Positions 1 to 8,350 of a stretch of DNA of 23,757 nt are shown piece by piece. Position numbers and translations under genes: made by a program. The notes beneath the pieces are model-generated. The model did not search any database and was not told the origin of the DNA. It saw nothing but the letters and a program-made list of their open reading frames with translations. The stretch lies in assembly GCA_017853235.1 (NCBI GenBank), contig JAFMJX010000004.1:1-23757 (forward strand), in the 5' to 3' direction. Within the stretch, counting starts at the first letter, position 1. Each line of letters starts with the position of its first letter. The DNA is from Chitinophagaceae bacterium (lineage in GTDB: Bacteria > Bacteroidota > Bacteroidia > Chitinophagales > Chitinophagaceae).

Positions 1-47
1 AAACAAAAAATTTAAAATTATCAATTTAGTACTTTAATTACCTAATT

Positions 48-2285
48 ATGTTAGACTCATTACATTCTTTGAATTTTATAGCAGACGAGGAAAGAGTAGA
101 TGGTTCCGATAAAGTTTCTGGAAAATCAAAATATACTGCCGAGCATATCATTCCAAATATTGCTTATGGACTTTTTGTTTGTAGCACCATTGCAAAAGGA
201 ACGATTAAAAAATTAGATACTTCAAAAGCATTAGCTGCGCCAGGGGTGTTGGATGTCATTTATTATGAAAATTGCCCTTCTGTTCCAGGATATATTACTG
301 ATGCTACTTTACGCCCAAAGAATGTTTCAGAATGGAGAGGCTTTAAAGTTTTATATGATAATCAAGTTCGTTTTTTTGGTCAACCTATTGCTTTATTATT
401 AGCAGATTCTCTTGAAAATGCCAATGCTGCATTAAGGCTTGTCAAAGCTGAATATGAGGCGGTTCCATTTGAAACCGATTTTAACAAAGCCAGATTAGAT
501 GCTTCAAAACTTACAAATACACAAGTATATAAGAGAGGCAAAGAAAAAATGTTTAAAGACGCACCTTTCTTTATTGAAGGGGAATATACAATACCTGTTG
601 AAGTGCACAATCCAATGGAGATGCATGCCACCATTGCTATTTGGGAAGGTGATGATAAACTTACAGTATATGATAAATCACAAGGCCCCAAAAGTACACA
701 GTCAACTATTTCTCGCACATTTGGAGTTCCAGAAAAAAATGTACGTGTAATTGTTGAAAATGTAGGAGGTGCTTTTGGAAATGCATTAAGAAGTTGGCCA
801 CATGTTCCAGCTGCTTGTATTGCTGCAAAAAAATTAAATCGCCCCGTAAAAGTATTATTGACCCGTCCACAAATGTTTACTTTAGTAGGGTATCGTCCAC
901 AGTCTTGGCAAAAAATTGGAGTGGGTGCAGATGCTTCCGGTAAATTAATAGGAATTTCACATGAAGCCATAAGTAATACTTCTCGTTACGAAGATTTTAG
1001 AGAAGGGATTGTAAATGTGTCTAAATTTTTATATGCATGTGAAAATGTAGATACTAAATATAGTTTATTGCCATTAGATGTTTCCACACCTACTTGGATG
1101 CGCGGACCTGGAGAAGCCACAGGAAGTTTTGGTTTAGAAACTGCATTAGATGAATTGGCACATCAATTAAAAATGGATCCTATTGCACTTAGAATAAAAA
1201 ACTTTTCCGAAATCAATCAAGAAAATAAAATGCCTTTTTCGGCAAATTATTTGAAAGATTGTTACCAATATGGAATGGATAAAATTGGCTGGAAAAACAG
1301 ATCTATGATTCCTGGTAAAATAAAAGAAAATGGTTGGCTAGTAGGGTATGGAATGGCGGTGGGTGTTTTTGGTGCCAATAAAGGTTCTGCATCCGTGAGA
1401 GCTGTCTTTAATAAACAAGGTAATTTAGTATTAGAAAGTGCCGTCAGCGATATGGGGCCTGGTACTCCTACAGCAATGACCAAAATTGCCGCTTCGGTAT
1501 TGCAAATGCCTGCTCAAAAGATAAAATTTAAATTAGGGGATTCCGATTTGCCTCCTGGTCCTACGCAAGGGGGCTCCGGGACTACCTCTAGCCTTGGTTC
1601 TGCAGTAGATTTAATTTGTAATAATATTATTAAAGAGATAAAAAAATTAGCAATTCAATTTGCACCATCATTCAAAGCAATGACGGAAGATGCGATTGAA
1701 ATTAAAAATGAATTAGTGCAATCTAAGTTGGGCAATGAAAATATCACTTTACAAGAATTATTTCAATTAGCAGGCAAAGAAAATATAGATTTAACAGTGA
1801 CTTCAACAGGAAATGGGGCACAGCCATTAAAATATGCTACTAATTCTTTTTCAGCTCACTTTGTGAAAGTACTTGTACATCCACAAAAAGGAACTATTGA
1901 CATTCAACAAATTATTTCTACCGGTGATGCTGGTAAAATTATAAGTGAAAATACGGCCCGAAGTCAAATGTTAGGTGGTGTAGTAGGAGGCATTGGAATG
2001 GCTATGTCTGAGCAAGTGGATTGGGATCATACTTCTGGTCAAATTATTAATGCGAGTTTTGGCGGTTATCATGTACCTCTTCATAAAAATATTCCTAACA
2101 CAGAAGTTTGGTTTGTGAATAAGCCTGACCCATATATTAATTCCATTGGAGCTAAAGGGCTAGGTGAAATTGCTTTTATTGGATTGGCTGCAGCCATTTC
2201 AAATGCACTATTTAATGCAACTGGAAAAAGAGTTCGAGATTTACCTATAACTCCACAAAAACTAGGCTTTAAGGCAAATAGTTAA
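48..2285 (+). CDS. Xanthine dehydrogenase/aldehyde oxidase family, molybdopterin-binding large subunit (PaoC-like)
   Basis: This is the large, molybdenum cofactor-binding subunit of a molybdenum hydroxylase, which oxidises aldehydes or N-heterocycles with water as oxygen donor. The 745 residues match the usual length of this subunit. Visible signatures are the N-terminal 'a/b hammerhead' region (about 15-145), the cofactor-binding stretch with QGP near 212 and GGAFG at 240-244, the RGPGEATG segment followed by ETALDELA, a GSGTTSS glycine/serine loop, and a C-terminal GAKGLGE whose Glu707 is the expected catalytic base. The RGPGEA pattern is most like the periplasmic aldehyde oxidase subunit PaoC (YagR). 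The VAYRCSFR loop of form I CO dehydrogenase is absent, so coxL is unlikely. The partner 2Fe-2S and FAD subunits are not in the window and could lie just upstream. The substrate cannot be told. Stops in all three forward frames before base 38 support the ATG at 48. Confidence 0.9.
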   Translation: MLDSLHSLNFIADEERVDGSDKVSGKSKYTAEHIIPNIAYGLFVCSTIAKGTIKKLDTSKALAAPGVLDVIYYENCPSVPGYITDATLRPKNVSEWRGFKVLYDNQVRFFGQPIALLLADSLENANAALRLVKAEYEAVPFETDFNKARLDASKLTNTQVYKRGKEKMFKDAPFFIEGEYTIPVEVHNPMEMHATIAIWEGDDKLTVYDKSQGPKSTQSTISRTFGVPEKNVRVIVENVGGAFGNALRSWPHVPAACIAAKKLNRPVKVLLTRPQMFTLVGYRPQSWQKIGVGADASGKLIGISHEAISNTSRYEDFREGIVNVSKFLYACENVDTKYSLLPLDVSTPTWMRGPGEATGSFGLETALDELAHQLKMDPIALRIKNFSEINQENKMPFSANYLKDCYQYGMDKIGWKNRSMIPGKIKENGWLVGYGMAVGVFGANKGSASVRAVFNKQGNLVLESAVSDMGPGTPTAMTKIAASVLQMPAQKIKFKLGDSDLPPGPTQGGSGTTSSLGSAVDLICNNIIKEIKKLAIQFAPSFKAMTEDAIEIKNELVQSKLGNENITLQELFQLAGKENIDLTVTSTGNGAQPLKYATNSFSAHFVKVLVHPQKGTIDIQQIISTGDAGKIISENTARSQMLGGVVGGIGMAMSEQVDWDHTSGQIINASFGGYHVPLHKNIPNTEVWFVNKPDPYINSIGAKGLGEIAFIGLAAAISNALFNATGKRVRDLPITPQKLGFKANS

Positions 2286-2300
2286 AAAAGCGCTTTTTAA
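2282..2300. repeat. Near-perfect palindrome between the dehydrogenase stop and arsC
   Basis: A 19-base near-palindrome, A-rich arm then GCGC centre then T-rich arm, begins at the stop codon of the dehydrogenase gene and ends just before the putative arsC -7 box. With no unpaired loop it is a poor hairpin. It could be an operator-like site or a weak terminator. The symmetry is seen in the sequence; the function is inferred. Confidence 0.35.
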
Positions 2301-2304
2301 TTTA

Positions 2305-2312
2305 TATTTTTG
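2305..2312 (+). promoter_or_regulatory. Putative -7 box of the Bacteroidota type before arsC
   Basis: TATTTTTG matches the Bacteroidota -7 consensus TAnnTTTG exactly. It ends 4 bases before the arsC ATG, which would give a very short or absent leader. No good TTTG -33 element is seen at the expected distance, and a single box can occur by chance in AT-rich DNA. Confidence 0.35.
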
Positions 2313-2316
2313 AAAA

Positions 2317-2730
2317 ATGAAAAAAGTGCTCGTTTTATGTACTGGCAACAGTTGTCGTAGTCAAATAGCAGAAGGCTATTTAAAACATTTTGCAGGTGAT
2401 AAAGCTGCCATTTACAGTGCAGGTGTTGAAACCCATGGAGTAAATCCTAAAGCGATTGAAACTATGAAGGATGATGGTATTGATATTTCTCAACACACAT
2501 CTAATCATATTTTAGAATATCAAGAGATTGATTTTGACTTTGTGATTACGGTATGTGATAATGCAAAAGAACGCTGTCCTTATTTTCCTAGCAAAGCGAT
2601 AAAGTATCATTATAATTTTCCTGATCCTGCAAAAGCTATTGGGACCCAAGCTGAAATCAAAGCATCATTTGCTAGTACTCGAGATATGATTAAAGCTTAT
2701 TGCGCCCATTTTGTAAAAACAAATCTTTAG
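2317..2730 (+). CDS. arsC: Thioredoxin-coupled arsenate reductase / low-molecular-weight phosphatase fold
   Basis: This is a 137-residue protein of the low-molecular-weight protein tyrosine phosphatase fold. The N-terminal P-loop CTGNSCRS (Cys8 to Arg14) is the CX5R anion-binding and catalytic loop. Cys80 and Cys87 lie in VCDNAKERC, the spacing of the redox pair Cys82/Cys89 in the plasmid pI258 ArsC, and the FPDP segment near 101-104 carries the expected general acid Asp. Having all three cysteines favours a cytoplasmic arsenate reductase recycled by thioredoxin over a tyrosine phosphatase. No arsR, arsB or acr3 gene is nearby, so the gene stands apart from a typical ars operon. It begins 31 bases after the dehydrogenase stop, behind its own putative promoter box. 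Confidence 0.85.
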   Translation: MKKVLVLCTGNSCRSQIAEGYLKHFAGDKAAIYSAGVETHGVNPKAIETMKDDGIDISQHTSNHILEYQEIDFDFVITVCDNAKERCPYFPSKAIKYHYNFPDPAKAIGTQAEIKASFASTRDMIKAYCAHFVKTNL

Positions 2731-2753
2731 AAATATTTTTTCATTAAGATGCT

Positions 2754-3521
2754 TTAGTTCCATTGTATCGCAAAATACAAACATGGGGTGTTCCCAATAT
2801 TGGTAAGATTATGCAACACGGTAGATCCTAATAGTACCACATCACCTGCATTCGCTTTTTGATGGTCCGTTCCAATTTGCATTTCTGCATTTCCTTCCAA
2901 CATGAGGATAATTTCTTCATTGACATGAGTATGGGGGTCATGACTTTTAAATCCAACATTAAGTTGTGTTACATGAATATCAAAACGATTTAACATGGCA
3001 GTAGGACGGTCAAAAAATTGTCTTACACCTCCTTTATCATGTGGTTTGAAAGTGATGTCATCCCAATGAGTGATAAATGATCCACCTGCTTTGACTCCTC
3101 TTTCAATATTCATAGAGGCGCCCACCATATAGCTCATCTCATATATTTCAAGAGGCGTTTCTTCATTATTCGTAATTTTTATTTTATCCCCTGGCAAAAC
3201 ACATACGACAGACCCTCTATTGAGTGTAGTGGTTTGTTCATTTAATTGAATACTTGCTAATCCTTTTTTAACAATATAAAATCTTTCAATGGTATTTGAT
3301 TGTTTAACATCCATTTTTTGATGACTGGGTAGTAAGATACCCTTCATGGTATGTTTATTTAAAATGCCTCCTTTACCATCAAAAATGGTGCTTGATTGTA
3401 TTTTTTTTGCATTTGTTTGGGCAACAAGATTCCATTTAAATACTTGGGAGGGCAGGGGGGATTCCTGAGCATGTAATATCCCACAAACTATTATAGACAA
3501 TAAAGTGAGCATTTTTTTCAT
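2754..3521 (-). CDS. Exported bicupin protein
   Basis: The ATG at 3521 gives 255 residues starting MKKMLTLLSIIVCGILHA, a good Sec signal peptide. A longer frame opens at 3548 but would put nine residues before the signal. Two cupin domains follow. The second (about residues 170-255) holds the metal motif HTHVNEE and a later His in VLHNL, so it can bind a metal by three His and one Glu. The first (about 60-140) has the cupin beta pattern and a conserved-looking LPGD turn but no HxH, so it is probably metal-free. Ureidoglycine aminohydrolase is a known bicupin, but I see nothing that identifies the substrate here. The gene is divergent from the phosphoesterase fusion, with 93 bases between start codons, and convergent with arsC. 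Confidence 0.75.
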   Translation of the reverse strand: MKKMLTLLSIIVCGILHAQESPLPSQVFKWNLVAQTNAKKIQSSTIFDGKGGILNKHTMKGILLPSHQKMDVKQSNTIERFYIVKKGLASIQLNEQTTTLNRGSVVCVLPGDKIKITNNEETPLEIYEMSYMVGASMNIERGVKAGGSFITHWDDITFKPHDKGGVRQFFDRPTAMLNRFDIHVTQLNVGFKSHDPHTHVNEEIILMLEGNAEMQIGTDHQKANAGDVVLLGSTVLHNLTNIGNTPCLYFAIQWN

Positions 3522-3590
3522 AAAGTGATTATTTAAACATTCGTTCACACTAAAGTCATTTTAATTATACTTAATATGTCGTACTTTAGG

Positions 3591-3614
3591 CTTCTTAAAA
3601 ATACACTTAAGAAG
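3591..3614 (+). promoter_or_regulatory. Hairpin abutting the start codon of the phosphoesterase fusion gene
   Basis: CTTCTTAA at 3591-3598 is repeated in perfect inverted form as TTAAGAAG at 3607-3614, with 8 bases between. The second arm ends at the base before the ATG at 3615. Just upstream, TACTTTAG at 3582-3589 differs by one base from the -7 consensus TAnnTTTG, so the hairpin would lie in the 5' leader. It could mask the ribosome entry site or be a dyad operator. The repeat is seen directly; the role is inferred. Confidence 0.4.
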
Positions 3615-6023
3615 ATGAAAAAACAAATCACTTTTATAGCCCTGCTTGCTTTTACAATGATTGCAAAGGCTCAATTAGCTACTGCTCCTATTACTTTGCC
3701 CAATGGATGGAAATTAAGTCCTGTTGGGAAGTCATTTGCTTTAGGTGATTTGCCTTTGAATATCGCTGTTAGTAAATCTGGAACATGGATGGCAGTCACC
3801 AATAATGGATATAGTACTCAGACCATTCAATTAATTCAAACATCCACTGAAAAAGTAGTTGACTCCATTGTGATTGGCAAATCATTTTATGGTCTACAAT
3901 TTTCATCTGACGAAAAGTATTTATATGCTTCGGGTGGGCACGATAATCTTATCATAAAATATGGCATTTCAAACGGTCGATTAGTAAATAAAGACACGTT
4001 TAATTTAGGCACTCCTTGGCCCAACGCCATTGGCCCTTCTGGAATTTGTTTAGATGAAAAAAGAAATTTATTATATGTTGTAACGCGAGAAGACAAACGT
4101 TTATATGTGGTTGATCTTATTACTAAAAAAACAGTAAAATATTTTGGATTAAATGCTGAAGCATTTACTTGTATTTTGAGTCCAGACAATAAAAAATTAT
4201 ATATTTCTTGTTGGGGTTGTGATCAAGTTAACACTTTGGATTTAGCCACTCAAACATGGGATTCGCCTATTACTGTGGGAGATAATCCCAATGAAATGTT
4301 GGTGTCTCCAGATGGTAAATATTTATACGTTTGCAATGCCAATGACAATAGTGTTTCGGTGATTGATACTAAAACAAAACATGTCATTGAAACATTAGAT
4401 GCTGCTTTATATCCTAATTCACCAAGCGGTTCCACCTCCAACAGTATATGCTTAGATGCTGTTCATAAAAAATTATACATTGCTAATGCAGATAATAACT
4501 GTATTGCAGTTTTTGATGTGGAACATCCAGGTCAAAGTGAGTCCAAGGGTTTTATCCCAGTGGGATGGTACCCTACTTCAGTAAGATTATTTAATAATAA
4601 ACTTTGGGTAGCTAATGGAAAAGGATTTACATCAAAACCTAATCCATATGGCCCATCTCCTGTTCGTAAAAAAGAAGAAGTAATAAGTCATGGAGCTTCC
4701 TTTAAACCAGGCTCTCAAGTGGAATATATAGGAGGCTTGTTTAGAGGAACGATGAGTATTATTCCTATACCTTCTGAAAAATTATTAGCGACTTACACCA
4801 AAGCGGTTTATGCGAATGTGCCTTATTCAATTTCAAAAACGTTGAATGCAGATACTACTGCTCCAGGATTTCCCATACCAATGACTTTAAAACAAAAATC
4901 GCCTATTAAATATGTTTTTTATGTGATCAAAGAAAATCGAACCTATGATCAAGTACTTGCTGATATGCCTGGTGGTAATGGAGACACCAGTTTACTTTTA
5001 TTTGGTAAAAAAATCACTCCCAACCAACATCAAATAGCTTCTTCATTTGTTTTATTAGATAACTTTTATGTAAATGCCGAAGTGAGTGCTGTAGGCCATA
5101 ATTGGACCATGGGAGGCTATGCTACGGATTACTTAGTTAAAACCTGGCCCACCAGTTATAGTGGACGTGGTGGAACTTATGGTGGCGAAGGGGAAAGAGA
5201 AATAGCTAATAATAAAAATGGATTTTTATGGGATCAATGTAACCGATACGGAGTTAGCTATCGTTCCTATGGGGAATTTGTTTCTGGAAATAAACCAAGT
5301 GTTGCAATCTTAAAAGATCATTATGCAACTAAATATCCCAGTTATAATTTAAATATTACCGATGTTTCAAGAGTTCAGGTTTGGAAAAAAGAGTTTGATT
5401 CATTGGTGGCGAATAACAAACTCTCTCAATTCAATACGGTACGTTTAGGCAATGACCATACTGAAGGCTTAAAACTTGGAAGACCTACTCCTTATGCGCA
5501 TGTTGCAGATAACGATTATGCAGTGGGATTGTTTATTGAAGCTTTATCAAAAAGTCCCATTTGGAATGAGACGGCTGTATTTATAGTTGAAGACGATGCA
5601 CAAAATGGTTCAGATCATGTTGATGCGCACAGAAGTCCTGCTTATTTAGCAGGCGGATTTGTAAAGCGAAATATGGTGGATCATACAGCCTATACTACTG
5701 CTGGTATATTAAGAACTATAGAGTTGATTTTAGGAATCCCTCCTATGACACAATATGATGCTGCAGCATTACCTCTATGGCGTTGTTTTGATAATAAAGC
5801 TTTACCTTTTAATTTCACTGCTATTAAGCCTATGATTGACATGCATGAATTAAATACTGCCCGTAACGATTGGCAAAAACGTTCCGAACAATTTAATTTT
5901 GTTGTAGAAGACAGTAATAATGATTTTGAATTTAATAAAGTATTATGGCATGGATTAAAAGGGAATGTCCCTTATCCAGCCCCTCGACGTGCGGCATTTA
6001 TTATACCTACCGAAAAAGATTAA
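3615..6023 (+). CDS. Exported YncE-type beta-propeller fused to an alkaline phosphatase-like phosphoesterase
   Basis: From the ATG at 3615 the protein has 802 residues. I chose this start because it opens a clean signal peptide (MKKQITFIALLAFTMIAKAQ); a longer frame from 3576 would add 13 residues. Residues about 40-340 are a YVTN/YncE-like seven-bladed propeller with repeated 'S.D.K.LYV.....N.V.V.D..T' blades. Residues about 430-740 are a phosphoesterase domain of the PF04185 type: KENRTYD (Glu440, Asn441) and VEDDAQ (Asp660, Asp661) are the expected metal ligands, and SAVGHNW and SDHVDAHR are also conserved in this group. The architecture is the known 'bifunctional YncE/alkaline phosphatase family' type. 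Substrate is unknown; a phosphodiester or phospholipid outside the cytoplasm is plausible. The arginase gene follows after 4 bases, so the two are probably cotranscribed. Confidence 0.88.
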   Translation: MKKQITFIALLAFTMIAKAQLATAPITLPNGWKLSPVGKSFALGDLPLNIAVSKSGTWMAVTNNGYSTQTIQLIQTSTEKVVDSIVIGKSFYGLQFSSDEKYLYASGGHDNLIIKYGISNGRLVNKDTFNLGTPWPNAIGPSGICLDEKRNLLYVVTREDKRLYVVDLITKKTVKYFGLNAEAFTCILSPDNKKLYISCWGCDQVNTLDLATQTWDSPITVGDNPNEMLVSPDGKYLYVCNANDNSVSVIDTKTKHVIETLDAALYPNSPSGSTSNSICLDAVHKKLYIANADNNCIAVFDVEHPGQSESKGFIPVGWYPTSVRLFNNKLWVANGKGFTSKPNPYGPSPVRKKEEVISHGASFKPGSQVEYIGGLFRGTMSIIPIPSEKLLATYTKAVYANVPYSISKTLNADTTAPGFPIPMTLKQKSPIKYVFYVIKENRTYDQVLADMPGGNGDTSLLLFGKKITPNQHQIASSFVLLDNFYVNAEVSAVGHNWTMGGYATDYLVKTWPTSYSGRGGTYGGEGEREIANNKNGFLWDQCNRYGVSYRSYGEFVSGNKPSVAILKDHYATKYPSYNLNITDVSRVQVWKKEFDSLVANNKLSQFNTVRLGNDHTEGLKLGRPTPYAHVADNDYAVGLFIEALSKSPIWNETAVFIVEDDAQNGSDHVDAHRSPAYLAGGFVKRNMVDHTAYTTAGILRTIELILGIPPMTQYDAAALPLWRCFDNKALPFNFTAIKPMIDMHELNTARNDWQKRSEQFNFVVEDSNNDFEFNKVLWHGLKGNVPYPAPRRAAFIIPTEKD

Positions 6024-6027
6024 GTGT

Positions 6028-6969
6028 ATGGCTATTCAACTGATTAAAAATCGTTCAGACATTGGTGCAGGTACACGTGGATCAGATATGGGTATTGATG
6101 CGATGGAAATCGCAGCAATTAATCAAAGTAATGATTATTTTAACAGACATCCATTTTTAGATGTTATAACACATAATGAATCGATCTATCATAAAAACAC
6201 AAATAATTTTGCCAAACGCATTGAACATGTTAAAGAACAATGTCAAAGAGTATGTGATGCAGTAAAAAAAAGTTTTCATGATGGTTTTTTTCCTATTGTA
6301 CTTTCTGGAGATCATTCTTCTGCGTTGGGCACTATTAGTGGAATTAAAGCTGCTTTTCCAGAAAAAATTCTCGGAGTAATATGGATTGATGCACATGCTG
6401 ATTTACATTCTCCTTTTACTTCTCCATCAGGCAATATTCATGGTATGCCTTTAGCTGCAGCAATGCATATCGATAATTTATCTGATAAAATAAATGAACC
6501 AGAAATAAATACTCAAAATCAATGGAATCAAATGAAAGAAATGGGATTTATAGGCCCTAAATGTATTCCCGAACATCTTATTTATTTTGGTTTACGTGAC
6601 TATGAAAATGCTGAACAAAATATAATAGATCAGTTTTCGATTAAAGTATTTACAATTGAAGAGCTAAGATTCAGGGGTATTTCTGTATGTATTGCAGATG
6701 CCATAAATAAATTACATAATTGCGATCATATCTATATTTCTTTTGATGTAGATTCCATGGATTGTGATAGAATTTCATATGGCACCGGAACGCCTGTCCC
6801 AGTTGGTTTTACTTCAGAAGAAGTGATGAGAATTATGGAACATTTCGTTGCCACTCGTAAAGTTTCTTGTATCGAATTTGCCGAAATCAATCCTTTATTG
6901 GACAACAAAGGAAATAAAATGGCAGAAACAGCTTTTCAAGTATTGGATTTTATTTCTGGTAAAATTTAG
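6028..6969 (+). CDS. rocF: Arginase (ureohydrolase family)
   Basis: This is a manganese ureohydrolase of 313 residues, expected to hydrolyse L-arginine to ornithine and urea in the cytoplasm. The ATG at 6028 lies 4 bases after the upstream stop; a longer frame from 5965 would overlap the upstream gene and adds nothing family-like. Metal ligands are visible: GDHS (His96), DAHAD (Asp121, His123, Asp125) and SFDVDSMD (Asp240, Asp242). SPSGNIHGMP (131-140) and EINPLLD (286-292) are arginase-type and argue against agmatinase or formimidoylglutamase. Two details differ from textbook arginases: the position of human Asn130, which contacts the substrate, is His127, and the usual DP after the metal motif reads DC. 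These may be lineage traits or a change of substrate. Confidence 0.8.
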   Translation: MAIQLIKNRSDIGAGTRGSDMGIDAMEIAAINQSNDYFNRHPFLDVITHNESIYHKNTNNFAKRIEHVKEQCQRVCDAVKKSFHDGFFPIVLSGDHSSALGTISGIKAAFPEKILGVIWIDAHADLHSPFTSPSGNIHGMPLAAAMHIDNLSDKINEPEINTQNQWNQMKEMGFIGPKCIPEHLIYFGLRDYENAEQNIIDQFSIKVFTIEELRFRGISVCIADAINKLHNCDHIYISFDVDSMDCDRISYGTGTPVPVGFTSEEVMRIMEHFVATRKVSCIEFAEINPLLDNKGNKMAETAFQVLDFISGKI

Positions 6970-6970
6970 T

Positions 6971-7825
6971 TTATTGATTTACGAGACTTGTTAAGTGGGT
7001 ATTAAAATATTTCTTGAAATAAAGTAATTGAAAATCGATACTATTACTCCAATAGGCTTTGTTGTGTGATCCTGGCCTTTCAATGTAATCGTGTTCAATT
7101 TTCATCTCCATTAATTTTTGGTGTAAACTTCGGTTTACTTCTATGAAAAAATCATCTAAGCCACAGTCAAAAATAATAGCTAGGTCTTTATTTTTTAATT
7201 TATTGGCAACATTGACTACAACATTGTCATCCCAATTCTGTTTGTTTTCGGCATAAGTACCTAAATCTTTTTTGATGTCCCAATTATTAGGGAAGGGCCT
7301 AAAATCAACACCTCCGCATACACTACCTGCTACTCCAAATTGATCCAAATGTTTGATTGCTAAATACAATGCACCATGGCCACCCATACTTAATCCGGTG
7401 ATGGCTCTTGCATCTTTATGTTGGATTACTGGGTAATGGCTATCAATATATGGAAGTAATTCTTGTGTGATGTAGGACTCATATTTGATAGACGGATCAA
7501 TGGGGCTGTCAAAATACCAACTTCCATAACCACCATCAGGTGTGACTATGATCATACCTAATTCATCTGCTTTTGCATTTAATTGAGGAGCATCCTTTAA
7601 CCAATTGGAATAATTTCCACTATATCCATGAAGTAAATAAGCAACTGGATATTTTTGATTGGTTTGATTCTTTGAGTTTGAATTGTAGGTACTTGGGGTG
7701 ATGACTACAAATTTACTTTCCTTGCGTAAAAATTGACTGTATAAAGTAATCGTATCAGAAGTAGAAGCCATTACTTGCGATACAAAAAAAGTGACCATTA
7801 AACTAATTGCTATTTTATTTTTCAT
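6971..7825 (-). CDS. Exported esterase, alpha/beta hydrolase fold (esterase D / PF00756 type)
   Basis: This 284-residue protein starts with a Sec signal peptide of about 20 residues ending near VMA. The mature part is an alpha/beta hydrolase of the 'putative esterase' family: YLLHGYSGNYSNW is the oxyanion region, TPDGGYGSWYFDSP is typical of the family, GLSMGGHGAL gives the nucleophile Ser146, DCGLDD gives the acid (Asp224 or Asp225), and GSHNKAYW gives His254. The family includes S-formylglutathione hydrolase, feruloyl esterases and mycolyltransferases; an exported stand-alone member probably cleaves an acyl or phenolic ester on a carbohydrate, but the substrate cannot be read from sequence. 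Its stop lies one base beyond the arginase stop on the opposite strand, so the two transcripts must overlap or end very tightly. Confidence 0.85.
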   Translation of the reverse strand: MKNKIAISLMVTFFVSQVMASTSDTITLYSQFLRKESKFVVITPSTYNSNSKNQTNQKYPVAYLLHGYSGNYSNWLKDAPQLNAKADELGMIIVTPDGGYGSWYFDSPIDPSIKYESYITQELLPYIDSHYPVIQHKDARAITGLSMGGHGALYLAIKHLDQFGVAGSVCGGVDFRPFPNNWDIKKDLGTYAENKQNWDDNVVVNVANKLKNKDLAIIFDCGLDDFFIEVNRSLHQKLMEMKIEHDYIERPGSHNKAYWSNSIDFQLLYFKKYFNTHLTSLVNQ

Positions 7826-7891
7826 GGCTAATTATAAATTTTTTAAGGGTGGTCATTAATTCATTAAATTTAGCATTTAATTAGTTAATTC

Positions 7892-8302
7892 ATGAAACCA
7901 ATTTTAATAAAAAATTACAAAGACTATCTTAAAAAACTTCCAACAGATCGTAAAATTCGTTTTCAACAATTTCACGAAATTATAATCAAGGCAGCACCAA
8001 GTGTTGAAATGGGCATTAGTTATCAAATGCCATGTTTGAAAATGGAAGGAATCATTTTGTATTATGCAAGTTTTGAAAAACACGTGAGCCTTTTTCCTTA
8101 TTCTAAAACAATTGAAGTGTTTGGCGAGCAATTAAAAGAATTTAAAACCACTAAAGGGACAATTCAGTTTTCAAATCTAAAACCATTGCCAAATCGATTA
8201 ATAACGGCTATTGTGAAATATCGTTTACGAGATCATTTAACAAAAATGGCAGAGAAAAAAACTAAATTAAAAAATAAAACTTTCTCATCGAAAAAAAAGT
8301 AA
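7892..8302 (+). CDS. DUF1801 / YdhG-like protein
   Basis: A small cytoplasmic protein of 136 residues with the DUF1801 pattern: YQMPCLKMEG, then ILYYASFEKHVSLFPYS, then a KTTKGTIQFSNLKPLP segment and a final helix IVKYRLRDHLTK. Relatives include Bacillus subtilis YdhG (an 'iron chaperone' annotation related to the frataxin-like fold), but there is no metal-site evidence here to support an iron role. The last 15 or so residues are lysine-rich and probably disordered. The gene sits alone between minus-strand genes. The 66-base divergent region before it holds TAAATTTA, a palindrome one base away from the -7 consensus on both strands, which could serve both this gene and the esterase. Confidence 0.75.
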   Translation: MKPILIKNYKDYLKKLPTDRKIRFQQFHEIIIKAAPSVEMGISYQMPCLKMEGIILYYASFEKHVSLFPYSKTIEVFGEQLKEFKTTKGTIQFSNLKPLPNRLITAIVKYRLRDHLTKMAEKKTKLKNKTFSSKKK

Positions 8303-8350
8303 TATCTTATTTAAAAGTAATATAGCTTTTTGTAAGCGCTAGTAAAAAAA

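Noticed and set aside
380..970. A 196-codon open frame antisense to the molybdenum hydroxylase gene
   Set aside because: It lies wholly inside a gene with clear family motifs, its translation resembles no family I know, and such mirror frames are common opposite long coding regions.
48..2285. Form I carbon monoxide dehydrogenase large subunit
   Set aside because: The VAYRCSFR active-site loop is missing; the RGPGEATG region fits PaoC-like aldehyde oxidases better.
5965..6027. Upstream extension of the arginase frame
   Set aside because: It would overlap the end of the preceding gene by 59 bases and adds no family-like sequence; the ATG at 6028 fits the family N-terminus.
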